This document shows, one piece after another, positions 1-8,553 of a DNA stretch of 64,000 nt. Under the pieces are notes generated by a model that searched no databases, was not told the DNA's origin, and saw only the letters and a program-made list of their open reading frames with translations. The DNA comes from an uncultured Acidimicrobiaceae bacterium (GTDB lineage: Bacteria; Actinomycetota; Acidimicrobiia; Spongiisociales; UBA5794): the NCBI GenBank assembly GCA_947259365.1, contig CAMYMC010000015.1, positions 1-64,000 of the forward strand, given 5' to 3'. Within the stretch, counting starts at the first letter, position 1, and each line of letters opens with the position of its first letter. Made by a program: the position numbers and the translations under genes.

Positions 1-225
1 CCGATACTTGTTGATGTAGGTGTTCGTGAGGATGCGATAGAGCCACGCCTTGAGGTTCGTGCCTTCCTGGAACGTGTGATACGCCCGGTACGCCTTGAGG
101 AACGTCTCCTGGACGACGTCCTCGGCGTCCGCCGGGTTCCGGGTCATCCGGAGCGCTGCCGAGTACAGCTGCGGCGCGTACTGGATGGCGTCGCGCTCGA
201 AATTCGCCTGGTCGGCCAAGCCCAT
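1..225 (-). CDS. RNA polymerase ECF-type sigma-70 factor, N-terminal part (runs off the window start)
   Basis: Reverse-strand translation from ATG at 225: [74 protein letters not shown]; classic sigma region 2 ([22 protein letters not shown]). Confidence 0.92.
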   Translation of the reverse strand, partial: MGLADQANFERDAIQYAPQLYSAALRMTRNPADAEDVVQETFLKAYRAYHTFQEGTNLKAWLYRILTNTYINKYR

Positions 226-340
226 CTCCGATCGGCGGCGTCGTCCTACCTTATTGCAACGGCGGCACGAGACATATTCTGCCCGACGTCGGGGCCCGGA
301 CCTGATCCCCGACGGGGGCGGGTAACATCCGTCGCCGCAC

Positions 341-416
341 GCCGGGGTAGCTCAGTCGGTAGAGCGACGCACTCGTAATGCGTAGGTCAGGGGTTCGATT
401 CCCCTCTCCGGCTCCA
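341..416 (+). tRNA. tRNA-Thr (anticodon CGT), CCA encoded
   Basis: GCCGGGGTAGCTCAGTCGGTAGAGCGACGCACTCGTAATGCGTAGGTCAGGGGTTCGATTCCCCTCTCCGGCTCCA folds as a cloverleaf; anticodon loop CTCGTAA; acceptor GCCGGGG/CTCCGGC. Confidence 0.93.
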
Positions 417-496
417 CACCCTCCGGCACCGGCGCGCCGTACCCGCCCCGACCGCCGCCGGCACCGCACCCACCGTGGACCACTACACGCGGAGAA

Positions 497-519
497 GGTT
501 CGATTCCCCTCTCCGGCTC
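497..519 (+). repeat. Second copy of the tRNA-Thr 3' end (att-like 23-bp direct repeat of 392-414)
   Basis: GGTTCGATTCCCCTCTCCGGCTC present identically at 392-414 and 497-519. Confidence 0.9.
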
Positions 520-684
520 AGGTCCGGGCGACTCGCGACCGGGCGGAGCGAGGCACGCGGCTGACCGGCTCAACCCGAGCCAATGCGAAGACCAGCGCCG
601 GTCAAACGTTGCTCTGCCCCTTCTCGGTAGCCTCACGGCCGACGACCGTGAGCTCCGACAGCAGGACGGGACCCCGATGACCAC

Positions 685-1995
685 ATGAGACGTCGGAATA
701 CCACCACGCAAGACTCGGTGCAGAGCCCCAAACCTGCGCGCCGTGTGGCCTCCGGCACAGCGGGAAGGACCGCACTCGAATCTACGCTCGCACTCGTCGA
801 CCAGGCTCTCGTTTCGGGTACGAACTTCCTCACCACGGTCCTGGTCGGGCGGATCGCAGGGCTCGATGAGCTGGGAGCGTATTCCCTCGGCTTCGCCGTC
901 GTCGTGGTGCTCGGCGCGATCCACGAGGCCATCGTGGCGGTGCCGTACACGGTCTACGGCCACAACTTCGGAGATTCAGAACGAGCAGCGTACGCCGGCA
1001 GTGCCCTCGTCCACGCCGCACTCCTGATGGTCGTCGCGGCGGCCGTTCTGCTCACGGCGGCCGGCCTCGGCTTCGCACCTGAAGGCACCGGTGCGGTCGC
1101 CTGGATCCTCGCCGTGGTACCGCTGACGCTCGTTCGGGAATTCGCACGGCGGTATGCATTCGCCCATCTCGAGTTGTCCGCTGCCGCAACGATGGACCTG
1201 GGTATCGCCGTGCTGCAGCTCGGCGCCGTCGCGGCACTCGCCGCCGCAGATGGACTCGACGCCGCGACGGCACTGCTGACGACGGCGGTGGCCGGCTCGG
1301 TCGTCGCCGGACGCTGGCTGCACAAACGTCGCGCCCGCTTCAGATTCGTCGGTGATCGGCTTCGCGCCGATCTGAACCGCAACTGGAGATTGGGCAAATG
1401 GGTGGGTGCCGCCCGGCTCACATCGGTCGCCCACAGCTACGTCGTCCCGTGGCTCGTGGCCTTCCTCCTCGATCTCACCGCAACGGGAGGGTTCGCAGCG
1501 AGCATGAGCGTCATCGCAATGACCAACCCCGTTCTCATCGGCATCGGCACGCTCTTGACGCCGACGCTGGCCCGGGCGTACGCCGAGGGTGGCGTCGCCG
1601 ACGTTCGCCATCTCGTTGCGCGCTGGACGGCGTGGCTGACGACCGGGAGCGCAGTCGTGGCGTTGCCGCTTGCGATCTTCGGAGGACAAATCTTGAGGCT
1701 CGTCTACGGCCCGGACTACGGCGCCTTCCACTCCACGGTCGCCTTCCTCGCGGGTGCGCTGGTGACGGGTGTCGTGGGCATGAGTGCCGACCACGGGTTG
1801 CGCGTCATCGACCGGGCGCAGTTCAGTTTCGCAGCGAGCACGGTGGGTCTCGCAGTCACCGCGACCCTCACCCTGATCCTCGTCCGCGACATGGGCGCAG
1901 CGGGCGGCGCCATCGGCCTGTTCGCCGGTACCAGCACCTCTGCTGCGATCAAAGCGACCGCGTTCGCCCGGCACGCGAGGAGAGCCGGGCCATGA
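685..1995 (+). CDS. Polysaccharide/lipid-linked oligosaccharide flippase-like multi-TM protein (Wzx/MATE-like)
   Basis: ORF 436 aa, repeated hydrophobic helices, LVDQALVSGTNFLTTVLVGRIAGLDELGAYSLGF N-terminus typical of the polysaccharide biosynthesis flippase family. Confidence 0.75.
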   Translation: MRRRNTTTQDSVQSPKPARRVASGTAGRTALESTLALVDQALVSGTNFLTTVLVGRIAGLDELGAYSLGFAVVVVLGAIHEAIVAVPYTVYGHNFGDSERAAYAGSALVHAALLMVVAAAVLLTAAGLGFAPEGTGAVAWILAVVPLTLVREFARRYAFAHLELSAAATMDLGIAVLQLGAVAALAAADGLDAATALLTTAVAGSVVAGRWLHKRRARFRFVGDRLRADLNRNWRLGKWVGAARLTSVAHSYVVPWLVAFLLDLTATGGFAASMSVIAMTNPVLIGIGTLLTPTLARAYAEGGVADVRHLVARWTAWLTTGSAVVALPLAIFGGQILRLVYGPDYGAFHSTVAFLAGALVTGVVGMSADHGLRVIDRAQFSFAASTVGLAVTATLTLILVRDMGAAGGAIGLFAGTSTSAAIKATAFARHARRAGP

Positions 1996-3308
1996 AGCTC
2001 CTGCGCCTCATGCCCCGGTTTCGGAGTGCCTACCTTGCCCTCGACGAGCTCGAGAGGCGAGAGTCCTGGTCGCGCCGTGACATCGCGGGCCTGCAGCTCG
2101 AACGCATCAATGACGTCTGGCGCGACGCGGTGCGCCACGTCCCCCATTACCGCCGTATGAGCACCGAACTCGATCTGCCTCCGTCATTCGCGAGCATCGA
2201 GGAATACCAGGCAACCGTGCCGCTGCTTCCCAAGGCGGTTGTCCGATCGAAACCGCGCTCGTTCCTGTCAGAAGAGACAGGCCGCGGAAGCTGGCACACC
2301 ACCAGCGGCTCGACCGGACGCCCGATGTCGTTCTTCTGGACCGCGGCAGCGCATCGTGAGATATTGCGCGCCCGCTACCGGTTCTACGCGAGCTGGGGTG
2401 TCGACGTCCTCGATCGCACTGCCTTCTTGTGGGGAAGCGAGGAGCGGCTCGGGTTGGCGGGGAGGATCGAGGACGTCGTCGAGCGGATCCAGGATGCAAT
2501 GAGGCGAAGGCTCCGTTTGTCGGCGTTCGACCTGGCACCCGACGCCATCGCCGACAACCTCCGGCGGCTTGCCCGCTTCGCACCCAAGATGCTCTATGGA
2601 TTCAGCCAGGCGGTCTACCTCTACGCGGTCCAGGCGCAGGCACTGGACTTCACCTGCGACACGTTGACCGTCGCCGTTCTGACGGGAGAGGTTGCCCATC
2701 CCCGGATGCGGCGGGCCGTCGAGACGGCCTTCGGTGTGCCGGCAACGCTCGAGTACGGAGCCACCGAGTGCAACCTCATCGCCGGAGGGGCCCCCGATGG
2801 GAGCTTTCGGGTGCGTGAGGACGTCGTGCTCGTGGAGACCGTACCTCGCCCAGACGCTCGCTACGACATCGTGATCAGTGTGCTCGCGAACCCCGCGTTT
2901 CCGCTGCTCCGATACGTGATCGAAGACGTGACCGACGAGCCGGCGCTCGTGCCGGACGCCGGATTCGCGAGCCTCGCCAACGTCGCAGGCCGTGATGATG
3001 AACTCATCCTCACCAGCAACGGAACGCCCATCCATGCAACCCGCATCGATGCGATCTTCGAGGAGAAGGAGACGGCGAGGCGAACCCGGCGCTACCGGGC
3101 GCATCAACACGCCGACGGTTCGCTCTCGGTTCTCGTCGAGCTCATGCCGGATTCGACCGTCGACCCCGACCGGCTCCAGCACCGCCTCCAGACAACGGTG
3201 GGCCAGTATCCGGTCAGTGTCGAGATCGCGGATTCGATCCCACAAACCGCTGCAGGCAAGCACAGGGTCGTCACGTCGGACCTGGCGTCACGTCTTGGTC
3301 AGAGCTGA
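1992..3308 (+). CDS. CapK/phenylacetate-CoA ligase-like adenylate-forming enzyme
   Basis: ATG at 1992 overlaps the flippase stop (ATGA); HTTSGSTGRPMSFFW, LEYGATECNLIAGG and C-terminal PQTAAGKHRVV resemble the PaaK/CapK family. Confidence 0.75.
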   Translation: MKLLRLMPRFRSAYLALDELERRESWSRRDIAGLQLERINDVWRDAVRHVPHYRRMSTELDLPPSFASIEEYQATVPLLPKAVVRSKPRSFLSEETGRGSWHTTSGSTGRPMSFFWTAAAHREILRARYRFYASWGVDVLDRTAFLWGSEERLGLAGRIEDVVERIQDAMRRRLRLSAFDLAPDAIADNLRRLARFAPKMLYGFSQAVYLYAVQAQALDFTCDTLTVAVLTGEVAHPRMRRAVETAFGVPATLEYGATECNLIAGGAPDGSFRVREDVVLVETVPRPDARYDIVISVLANPAFPLLRYVIEDVTDEPALVPDAGFASLANVAGRDDELILTSNGTPIHATRIDAIFEEKETARRTRRYRAHQHADGSLSVLVELMPDSTVDPDRLQHRLQTTVGQYPVSVEIADSIPQTAAGKHRVVTSDLASRLGQS

Positions 3309-4550
3309 AGGGACGCTCCTCAGCAGCTGTCCGAACTCGGCGAGACCAGGGCCCAGGTCATCCCAGGCCCACATGTCGCTGTGGTCGAACAACGCCCGGA
3401 GCGAGTCACGAACGACCCGGACGTTGCCGACGGGATTGATTCGCCAACCATCGCCGACGCCGGGGCGGGTGCGACGGACGCTGCGCCACACCCAGCGCAC
3501 GTCGTTGAGGAGGTCCCTGGAGCGCACGCCCGTCTCATATCCGCGGCGAAACGATCGTCTCCCGGCCACCAACAACTCGTGGAGATACCAAGGGAAGTCC
3601 ACCCCGGAAGCAACCGAGAGTGGTAGCGATCCCCAGAAGCGCATGTTCACCTCGAGGAAGACCCACCTGCCCGAGTCGGGATCCACACGGAACTCGAACA
3701 TCGCCACCCCGGTGTGATCGAGAGCCGCCGTCATCGCTGCGGCGGCGGAGAGAAGTTCGGGACGCAACGGCGCGCTCTCCCGCAGGGTGCTGCCAAACCC
3801 CGACGTCTCGTGCAGCCGGCGGTGGGAAAACGCGACGAGGATCTCGCCCCGGTCGGCCAGCACCTCCACCCCGACGCCATGACCCGGCACGTGTTCCTGG
3901 ACCAGCACACGCCCACCGTCGTGGGTCATCGAGGCCACCAATCGGCGGAGCTGCCCGAGGTCATCGGCAGACTCCACGAATCGTTTGTAATGCTCTCCGC
4001 CGACGTCGACCGACCGCACCGGTTTCACGATGACAGGGAACGAGAGGCCGGCGACATCGCCGATCTCCCGTTCCGTATCGAGAAGGGACCCTGCCGGCAC
4101 CGGCACACCGACGGCCTCAGCCAGGGCTCCGGACTCAGCCTTGTCGAATGCGACCGCCAGAGCCCGTTCGGACAGCCACGGCACCGGCGCGAGCTGCTCG
4201 AGTCGAGCCCGGTTGGTCTCCAGCGCGAGCACGGCCGGCTCGGTCGCCGGAACGACGAGGTCGAACTGCGTCCCCGACAGCAGCGCGACCAGCCGGTCAG
4301 GTGAGCGGATCGCGTCTTCGAACGTTCCGAGCTCGTGTACCTCGGCCAGGTACCGGGAGCGCAGCGCGAGCTCCTGGGGAGGACACCAGCCCAGGTGAAC
4401 CTCGACGCGACGACGCCCCAGGGAGCGGATGATGGGCAGGATGATGCGCGACTCCTCACCGAGTACGAGGACTCTGCCCGCGGCTCCCGACGGGGCGCCG
4501 CCTTTCACGGCGGCGCCTCCAGGGCCAGGCGGTTGGCCATCGTCTGCCAT
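3288..4550 (-). CDS. ATP-grasp domain protein (carbamoyl-phosphate-synthase-like ligase)
   Basis: RVLVLGEESRIILPIIRSLGRRRVEVHLGW...FPVIVKPVRSVDVGGEHYKRF...FLEVNMRFWGSLPLSVASGVDFPWYL; ATP-grasp signatures. Start chosen at MADDGQ (4550). Confidence 0.8.
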   Translation of the reverse strand: MADDGQPPGPGGAAVKGGAPSGAAGRVLVLGEESRIILPIIRSLGRRRVEVHLGWCPPQELALRSRYLAEVHELGTFEDAIRSPDRLVALLSGTQFDLVVPATEPAVLALETNRARLEQLAPVPWLSERALAVAFDKAESGALAEAVGVPVPAGSLLDTEREIGDVAGLSFPVIVKPVRSVDVGGEHYKRFVESADDLGQLRRLVASMTHDGGRVLVQEHVPGHGVGVEVLADRGEILVAFSHRRLHETSGFGSTLRESAPLRPELLSAAAAMTAALDHTGVAMFEFRVDPDSGRWVFLEVNMRFWGSLPLSVASGVDFPWYLHELLVAGRRSFRRGYETGVRSRDLLNDVRWVWRSVRRTRPGVGDGWRINPVGNVRVVRDSLRALFDHSDMWAWDDLGPGLAEFGQLLRSVPSALTKT

Positions 4551-5113
4551 GCGAACAGGAAGAAGAGCCAAGCCGCCCACGTCTTGGCCAGGTCTTCGAT
4601 CGTCAGTCGCAACGTCGCCCGCTCCGGAACCAGCGCGTCGATCCCGAGCATCAACGCGCCAGCGACAAGACCGGCTGCGAACCACACGCCGGCCATGCCG
4701 GCAAATGTGCCGGGGAAGGCCCATCGCCACAGGATCACCGCTTCGACACCAGCAGCGGCCAGCAGCACGAAATGATCCGGCACGCCGAGACGTTCTGCCA
4801 GCTTCTCGTGGAACTGGAATCGGTCGTCAAAGCCGAGGAACGCGAAGAACGCAGCCTGTGACCAGTAGAACCTCGTCACGTTCGCCGTCGCGGCCGAGCG
4901 ATCGGCCGCGTGGGCCGACACGACGAAGAGCAGGGAGGCGGACCACAGAAGGAACACGCTGAGCGTCGTGTTGACCGCGTAGAACGTCACAGGACCGGCG
5001 ATATCGGTCACGTAGTTCCGCACGTGGTCCTGCGACGTCCGCAGCTCGATCGAGACCAACGCCACGCTGTACACGACGAGAAGAACGAACACCGGCACAC
5101 GCAGACGGCTCAT
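4505..5113 (-). CDS. Multi-TM membrane protein of unknown function
   Basis: From MSRLRVPVFVLLVVYSVALV...; several hydrophobic helices; overlaps the ATP-grasp start by about 46 bp. Confidence 0.65.
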   Translation of the reverse strand: MSRLRVPVFVLLVVYSVALVSIELRTSQDHVRNYVTDIAGPVTFYAVNTTLSVFLLWSASLLFVVSAHAADRSAATANVTRFYWSQAAFFAFLGFDDRFQFHEKLAERLGVPDHFVLLAAAGVEAVILWRWAFPGTFAGMAGVWFAAGLVAGALMLGIDALVPERATLRLTIEDLAKTWAAWLFFLFAWQTMANRLALEAPP

Positions 5114-5320
5114 AGCCGCCACCAACGCCGCCGACTGACCGACCGTCCGCGGAGGCACCCGCATCCGCCGACAGCGAGCCGATGCGACAGATGACCAGCC
5201 GTCTGCAACGGCTCGACGGGTGATGCCGACCCGCCGCGCTCCGTGACTCGCACCGGTGTCACCCGGCGATGATGGCACACCACGCGCCACAACCCGGCGC
5301 GCCGTGACTCGACTTTGGCC

Positions 5321-6226
5321 TCAGCGTCCGAGGGTGACCCGCAATGCTCCGTCGAGTTTCGGGTGGGCGAAGGAGAACCCGGAGCGTTCGAGGACGCCGG
5401 GGCGAACCCGGGTCGATGCGTACAGCAGGGCGTCGACGAGCTCCCTGCCGTAGAGCGCATCGAGAGCGAGACGCGGGACGGGCAGGAAGGTCGGCCTCCG
5501 CAGCGCCGCACCGAGGGTCCTCGTGAAGAGCGCGTTCGTCACCGCGTCGGGGGACGTGACGTTGACCGGACCCGAGACGAACGACGCGTCGATGAGATGC
5601 AGAAACGCCGAGACGACGTCGTCGATGTGGATCCAGCTCATCCACTGCGACCCGTCGCCGATGCGTCCGCCGGCGCCGAGACGAAACGGGAGCGCCATGC
5701 GAGGCAGGATCCCGCCGTCACGGGCGAGCACGATCCCGTTGCGGGCGTGGACCACCCGTATGCCCGCCGCGGCCGCCGGCTCGGTCGCCGCTTCCCAGTC
5801 GACGACGACATCGACGAGGAACTCGTCTCGCGGCCCAATCGGGCTCGACTCGTCGAGCTCCTCCGCACCCCGGTCGCCGTAGACCCCGATCGCCGATGCC
5901 GAGACGAGCACGCCGGGACGCTCGTCGGTCGCCGCGAGCGCTTCTGCCAGCAGCCGGGTGGCGTCGATGCGGCTTGTCCGGATCGCCTTCTTGCGCCCGT
6001 CGGTCCAGCGTCTCTCGCCGATCGAGACGCCGTTGAGGTTGATCACGGCGTCGAACCCCGAGACGTCCTCGGGATCGAGGACCCCGGCCGCCGGGTCCCA
6101 TCGCACCTCCCCCGCCGCCACCGGCTCGCGACGGACGAGGCGGACGACATCGTGGCCCCGCTCGATGAGCCCGAATCGCAGCGCCGTGCCGATGAGCCCG
6201 CTCGATCCGCTGATGAGTGCTCTCAT
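5321..6226 (-). CDS. TIGR01777-type NAD-dependent epimerase (SDR39U1 family)
   Basis: MRALISGSSGLIGTALRFGLIERGHDVVRLVRR...FDAVINLNGVSIGERRWTDGRKKAIRTSRI. Confidence 0.9.
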   Translation of the reverse strand: MRALISGSSGLIGTALRFGLIERGHDVVRLVRREPVAAGEVRWDPAAGVLDPEDVSGFDAVINLNGVSIGERRWTDGRKKAIRTSRIDATRLLAEALAATDERPGVLVSASAIGVYGDRGAEELDESSPIGPRDEFLVDVVVDWEAATEPAAAAGIRVVHARNGIVLARDGGILPRMALPFRLGAGGRIGDGSQWMSWIHIDDVVSAFLHLIDASFVSGPVNVTSPDAVTNALFTRTLGAALRRPTFLPVPRLALDALYGRELVDALLYASTRVRPGVLERSGFSFAHPKLDGALRVTLGR

Positions 6227-6915
6227 TCCGGGTGAACCTCCCGTCGGAGTGCATTCTCGTCGCGTTCGCGCCACCACGGGCCCAGTCGGCCATCCATGAC
6301 CGACAGCCAGTCGGCCATCATCGCGCCCGTCGGGTCGGCGCAATCCGTGTAGTCGAGCGGGTCGAGCCGGTCCTCGATCCACGCCCTGATCGGAGTCCTC
6401 CGGAAACGCTTCTCGACCATACCGAGCGTGCCCTGGGTCCCCTGCATCGCGACGGGGAACAACGGTGCGCCGGTGGCCATCGACAGCCAGGCCGCCCCCC
6501 GGGACGGGGGCTCCTCGCCCCACTCGGCGACCCGCCGGCCCTCGGGGTATACGCCGACGACGCCGCCCTCGCCGAGATGGCGCAACGCCGTGCGGACGGC
6601 TCGGATCGGCGGGACGTCGCGGTGGGTCGGGATGGCGCCGAAGAAGAGGATGAGGTTGTCGAAGAGGACGGAGCGGTTGAAGAGGAACCCCACGGCGAGA
6701 AACCGCACGTTTCGTCGCGCCGTCATCGAGGTGATGACGGGGTCGATGAAAGAGAGATGGTTCGACGCCATCACGCAGGGGCCGCGCGCCGGAAGCTTCT
6801 CCCGACCCGTGATCTCGATGTCGAAGATCCGCCGGGCGAGCCACTCGACACCCGGCCTCGCCACCGTGTAGACGGCGCGCACGGCCCAGTCCGGGGCGTC
6901 AGCGAGCGTTGCCAA
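6223..6915 (-). CDS. 1-acyl-sn-glycerol-3-phosphate acyltransferase (PlsC-like); start uncertain
   Basis: VMASNHLSFIDPVI (NHxxxxD motif), VGVYPEGRR; ORF open upstream, start near the holB stop (TTG 6915 proposed). Confidence 0.88.
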   Translation of the reverse strand: MATLADAPDWAVRAVYTVARPGVEWLARRIFDIEITGREKLPARGPCVMASNHLSFIDPVITSMTARRNVRFLAVGFLFNRSVLFDNLILFFGAIPTHRDVPPIRAVRTALRHLGEGGVVGVYPEGRRVAEWGEEPPSRGAAWLSMATGAPLFPVAMQGTQGTLGMVEKRFRRTPIRAWIEDRLDPLDYTDCADPTGAMMADWLSVMDGRLGPWWRERDENALRREVHPE

Positions 6916-7975
6916 GGTCGCTGAAGAGCGCGGCGAAGGCGAGACGCGGCCGTTGGTTGGCCTGGAGGGCTTCCACCGTCTCGAGGACGCGCTCGGCGTT
7001 GGTGATGGCTCGCGCCGGGAGCAGCTTCGTGAACAGGTGCGACGCCACGTCGGGGTTGCGCACCGGGGCGCCGAACTGTGCTGCGGCGACGTCGCGGTAG
7101 AACCCGGCGAGGATCTCGAGCCCGGACACGTACAGCGCCGCGCTCGCCCGCCGCAGCTCCCGCTCCCGGCGATCCCGCGCCGTCCTCGGCTCGGCACCCT
7201 CGACGGCCGCGGGCGAGGCGCCTTCGGAAAGACGCTCCTTCAGCGCCGCGAGCAGCGGTTCGGCTGCGGCCTCGACCTCGTCGGCGAGCAAGAAGGCCTG
7301 GCCGGGGTGCTCGGGGAGCCGGTCCACCACGCCGAGCCACACCTCGCGGAACGCCCTCACCTCCGGTCTCGTCGCGAGCTGGAGGGCGAGCCCGGGCCGG
7401 CCCCCTGCGATCCGCGCCACCTCGCCCGCCTGATCCGGCGGCGTCCCCGCATCGATGAGCCCCTCGGTGATCGCCGCATCGTCCACCCTGCCGAAGACGA
7501 CCGTGCGGCAACGGCTCGCCACGGTCTCGGGCAGGTCGTCCTGGGACTCGGAGACGATGACGAACACCGTCGAGGCGGTCGGCTCCTCGAGCGTCTTCAA
7601 CAGGGCGTTAGCCGCCTCGTCGTTCATCATCGCTCCCTCCTCGAAGAGGAAGACCTTCCGAGCCGCCTCCATCGGGGCGAGACTCGCCTGGGAAACGGCG
7701 TGTCTCGCTTGATCGACGGTGATCGCAGTCCGACCATCGGGCTCGACGAGGACGAGATCGGGGTGGGTACCGGCGACGACGCGCCTGGCGACGGCCGGAT
7801 CACCCCTCGCGATGAGGGCGGCAGCGAACCGGCGCGCCACCGTCGCCTTCCCGATGCCTCCGGGTCCCACGAAGAGATAGGCCTGGGCAGGGTCGCCCGA
7901 CTCTCGCTCGAGGAGCGAGAGGACGCCGGCGTGGCCGATCACGTCATCGAACGGCGGCGCTGGATGCTCGCCCAT
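6899..7975 (-). CDS. holB: DNA polymerase III subunit delta'
   Basis: MGEHPAPPFDDVIGHAGVLSLL...AYLFVGPGGIGKATVARRFA...NALLKTLEEPTASTVFVIVS; Walker A and clamp-loader signatures, adjacent to tmk. Confidence 0.92.
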   Translation of the reverse strand: MGEHPAPPFDDVIGHAGVLSLLERESGDPAQAYLFVGPGGIGKATVARRFAAALIARGDPAVARRVVAGTHPDLVLVEPDGRTAITVDQARHAVSQASLAPMEAARKVFLFEEGAMMNDEAANALLKTLEEPTASTVFVIVSESQDDLPETVASRCRTVVFGRVDDAAITEGLIDAGTPPDQAGEVARIAGGRPGLALQLATRPEVRAFREVWLGVVDRLPEHPGQAFLLADEVEAAAEPLLAALKERLSEGASPAAVEGAEPRTARDRRERELRRASAALYVSGLEILAGFYRDVAAAQFGAPVRNPDVASHLFTKLLPARAITNAERVLETVEALQANQRPRLAFAALFSDLGNAR

Positions 7976-8553
7976 GAATCCTCCACGATCTCCGCGAGCG
8001 GTCGCGTTGCATCGACGACGATGAACCGCTCCGGCTCCTCGGCCGCCAGCGTATCGAACGCGGCCGACACGGCGCGCTGGAACTCGACCCCCTCGGCGCC
8101 GATGCGGTCGGGGACCTGCTGACGGTCGAGACCGAGGGTCGGATCGAGGCGGAGCAGGACGACGAGGTCCGGCCACAGCCCTTCGAGCCCCGCATCGTTC
8201 ACGCTCCTGACGAGCTCGACGCCGAGGCCGCGACCGGCCCCCTGGTAGGCCAGGGAGCTGTAGACGCTGCGGTCCGAGATCACCCACGCCCCGCGTCCGA
8301 GCGCCGGCCGAACGACGTCTCGCACGAGCTGGGCCCTGGCCGCGGCAAAGAGCAGCGCCTCGGTCCACGGCCGGATGTCCGACAAGGGGTCGAGCAGCAC
8401 CTCGCGGATCCGTTCACCGGCAGCGGTCCCACCTGGTTCGCGCACGACGGCGACAGGGTCGCCGCCGGCTTCGATTCTCTCGGCGATCCGCGCCGCCACG
8501 GTTGACTTGCCGGCACCTTCGACACCCTCGAACGCGACGTAGCGCCCGCTCAC
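7939..8553 (-). CDS. tmk: Thymidylate kinase
   Basis: MSGRYVAFEGVEGAGKSTVAARIAERI...VVREPGGTAAGERIREVLL...ISDRSVYSSLAYQGAGRGLG. Confidence 0.95.
   Translation of the reverse strand: MSGRYVAFEGVEGAGKSTVAARIAERIEAGGDPVAVVREPGGTAAGERIREVLLDPLSDIRPWTEALLFAAARAQLVRDVVRPALGRGAWVISDRSVYSSLAYQGAGRGLGVELVRSVNDAGLEGLWPDLVVLLRLDPTLGLDRQQVPDRIGAEGVEFQRAVSAAFDTLAAEEPERFIVVDATRPLAEIVEDSWASIQRRRSMT

Noticed and set aside
251-469. 72-aa minus-strand ORF containing [23 protein letters not shown]
   Set aside because: Antisense translation of the tRNA-Thr gene, a well-known spurious protein pattern.
352-963. 203-aa minus-strand ORF with two EPERGIEP segments
   Set aside because: Antisense to the tRNA, its duplicated 3' end and the flippase gene; low-complexity Arg-rich translation.
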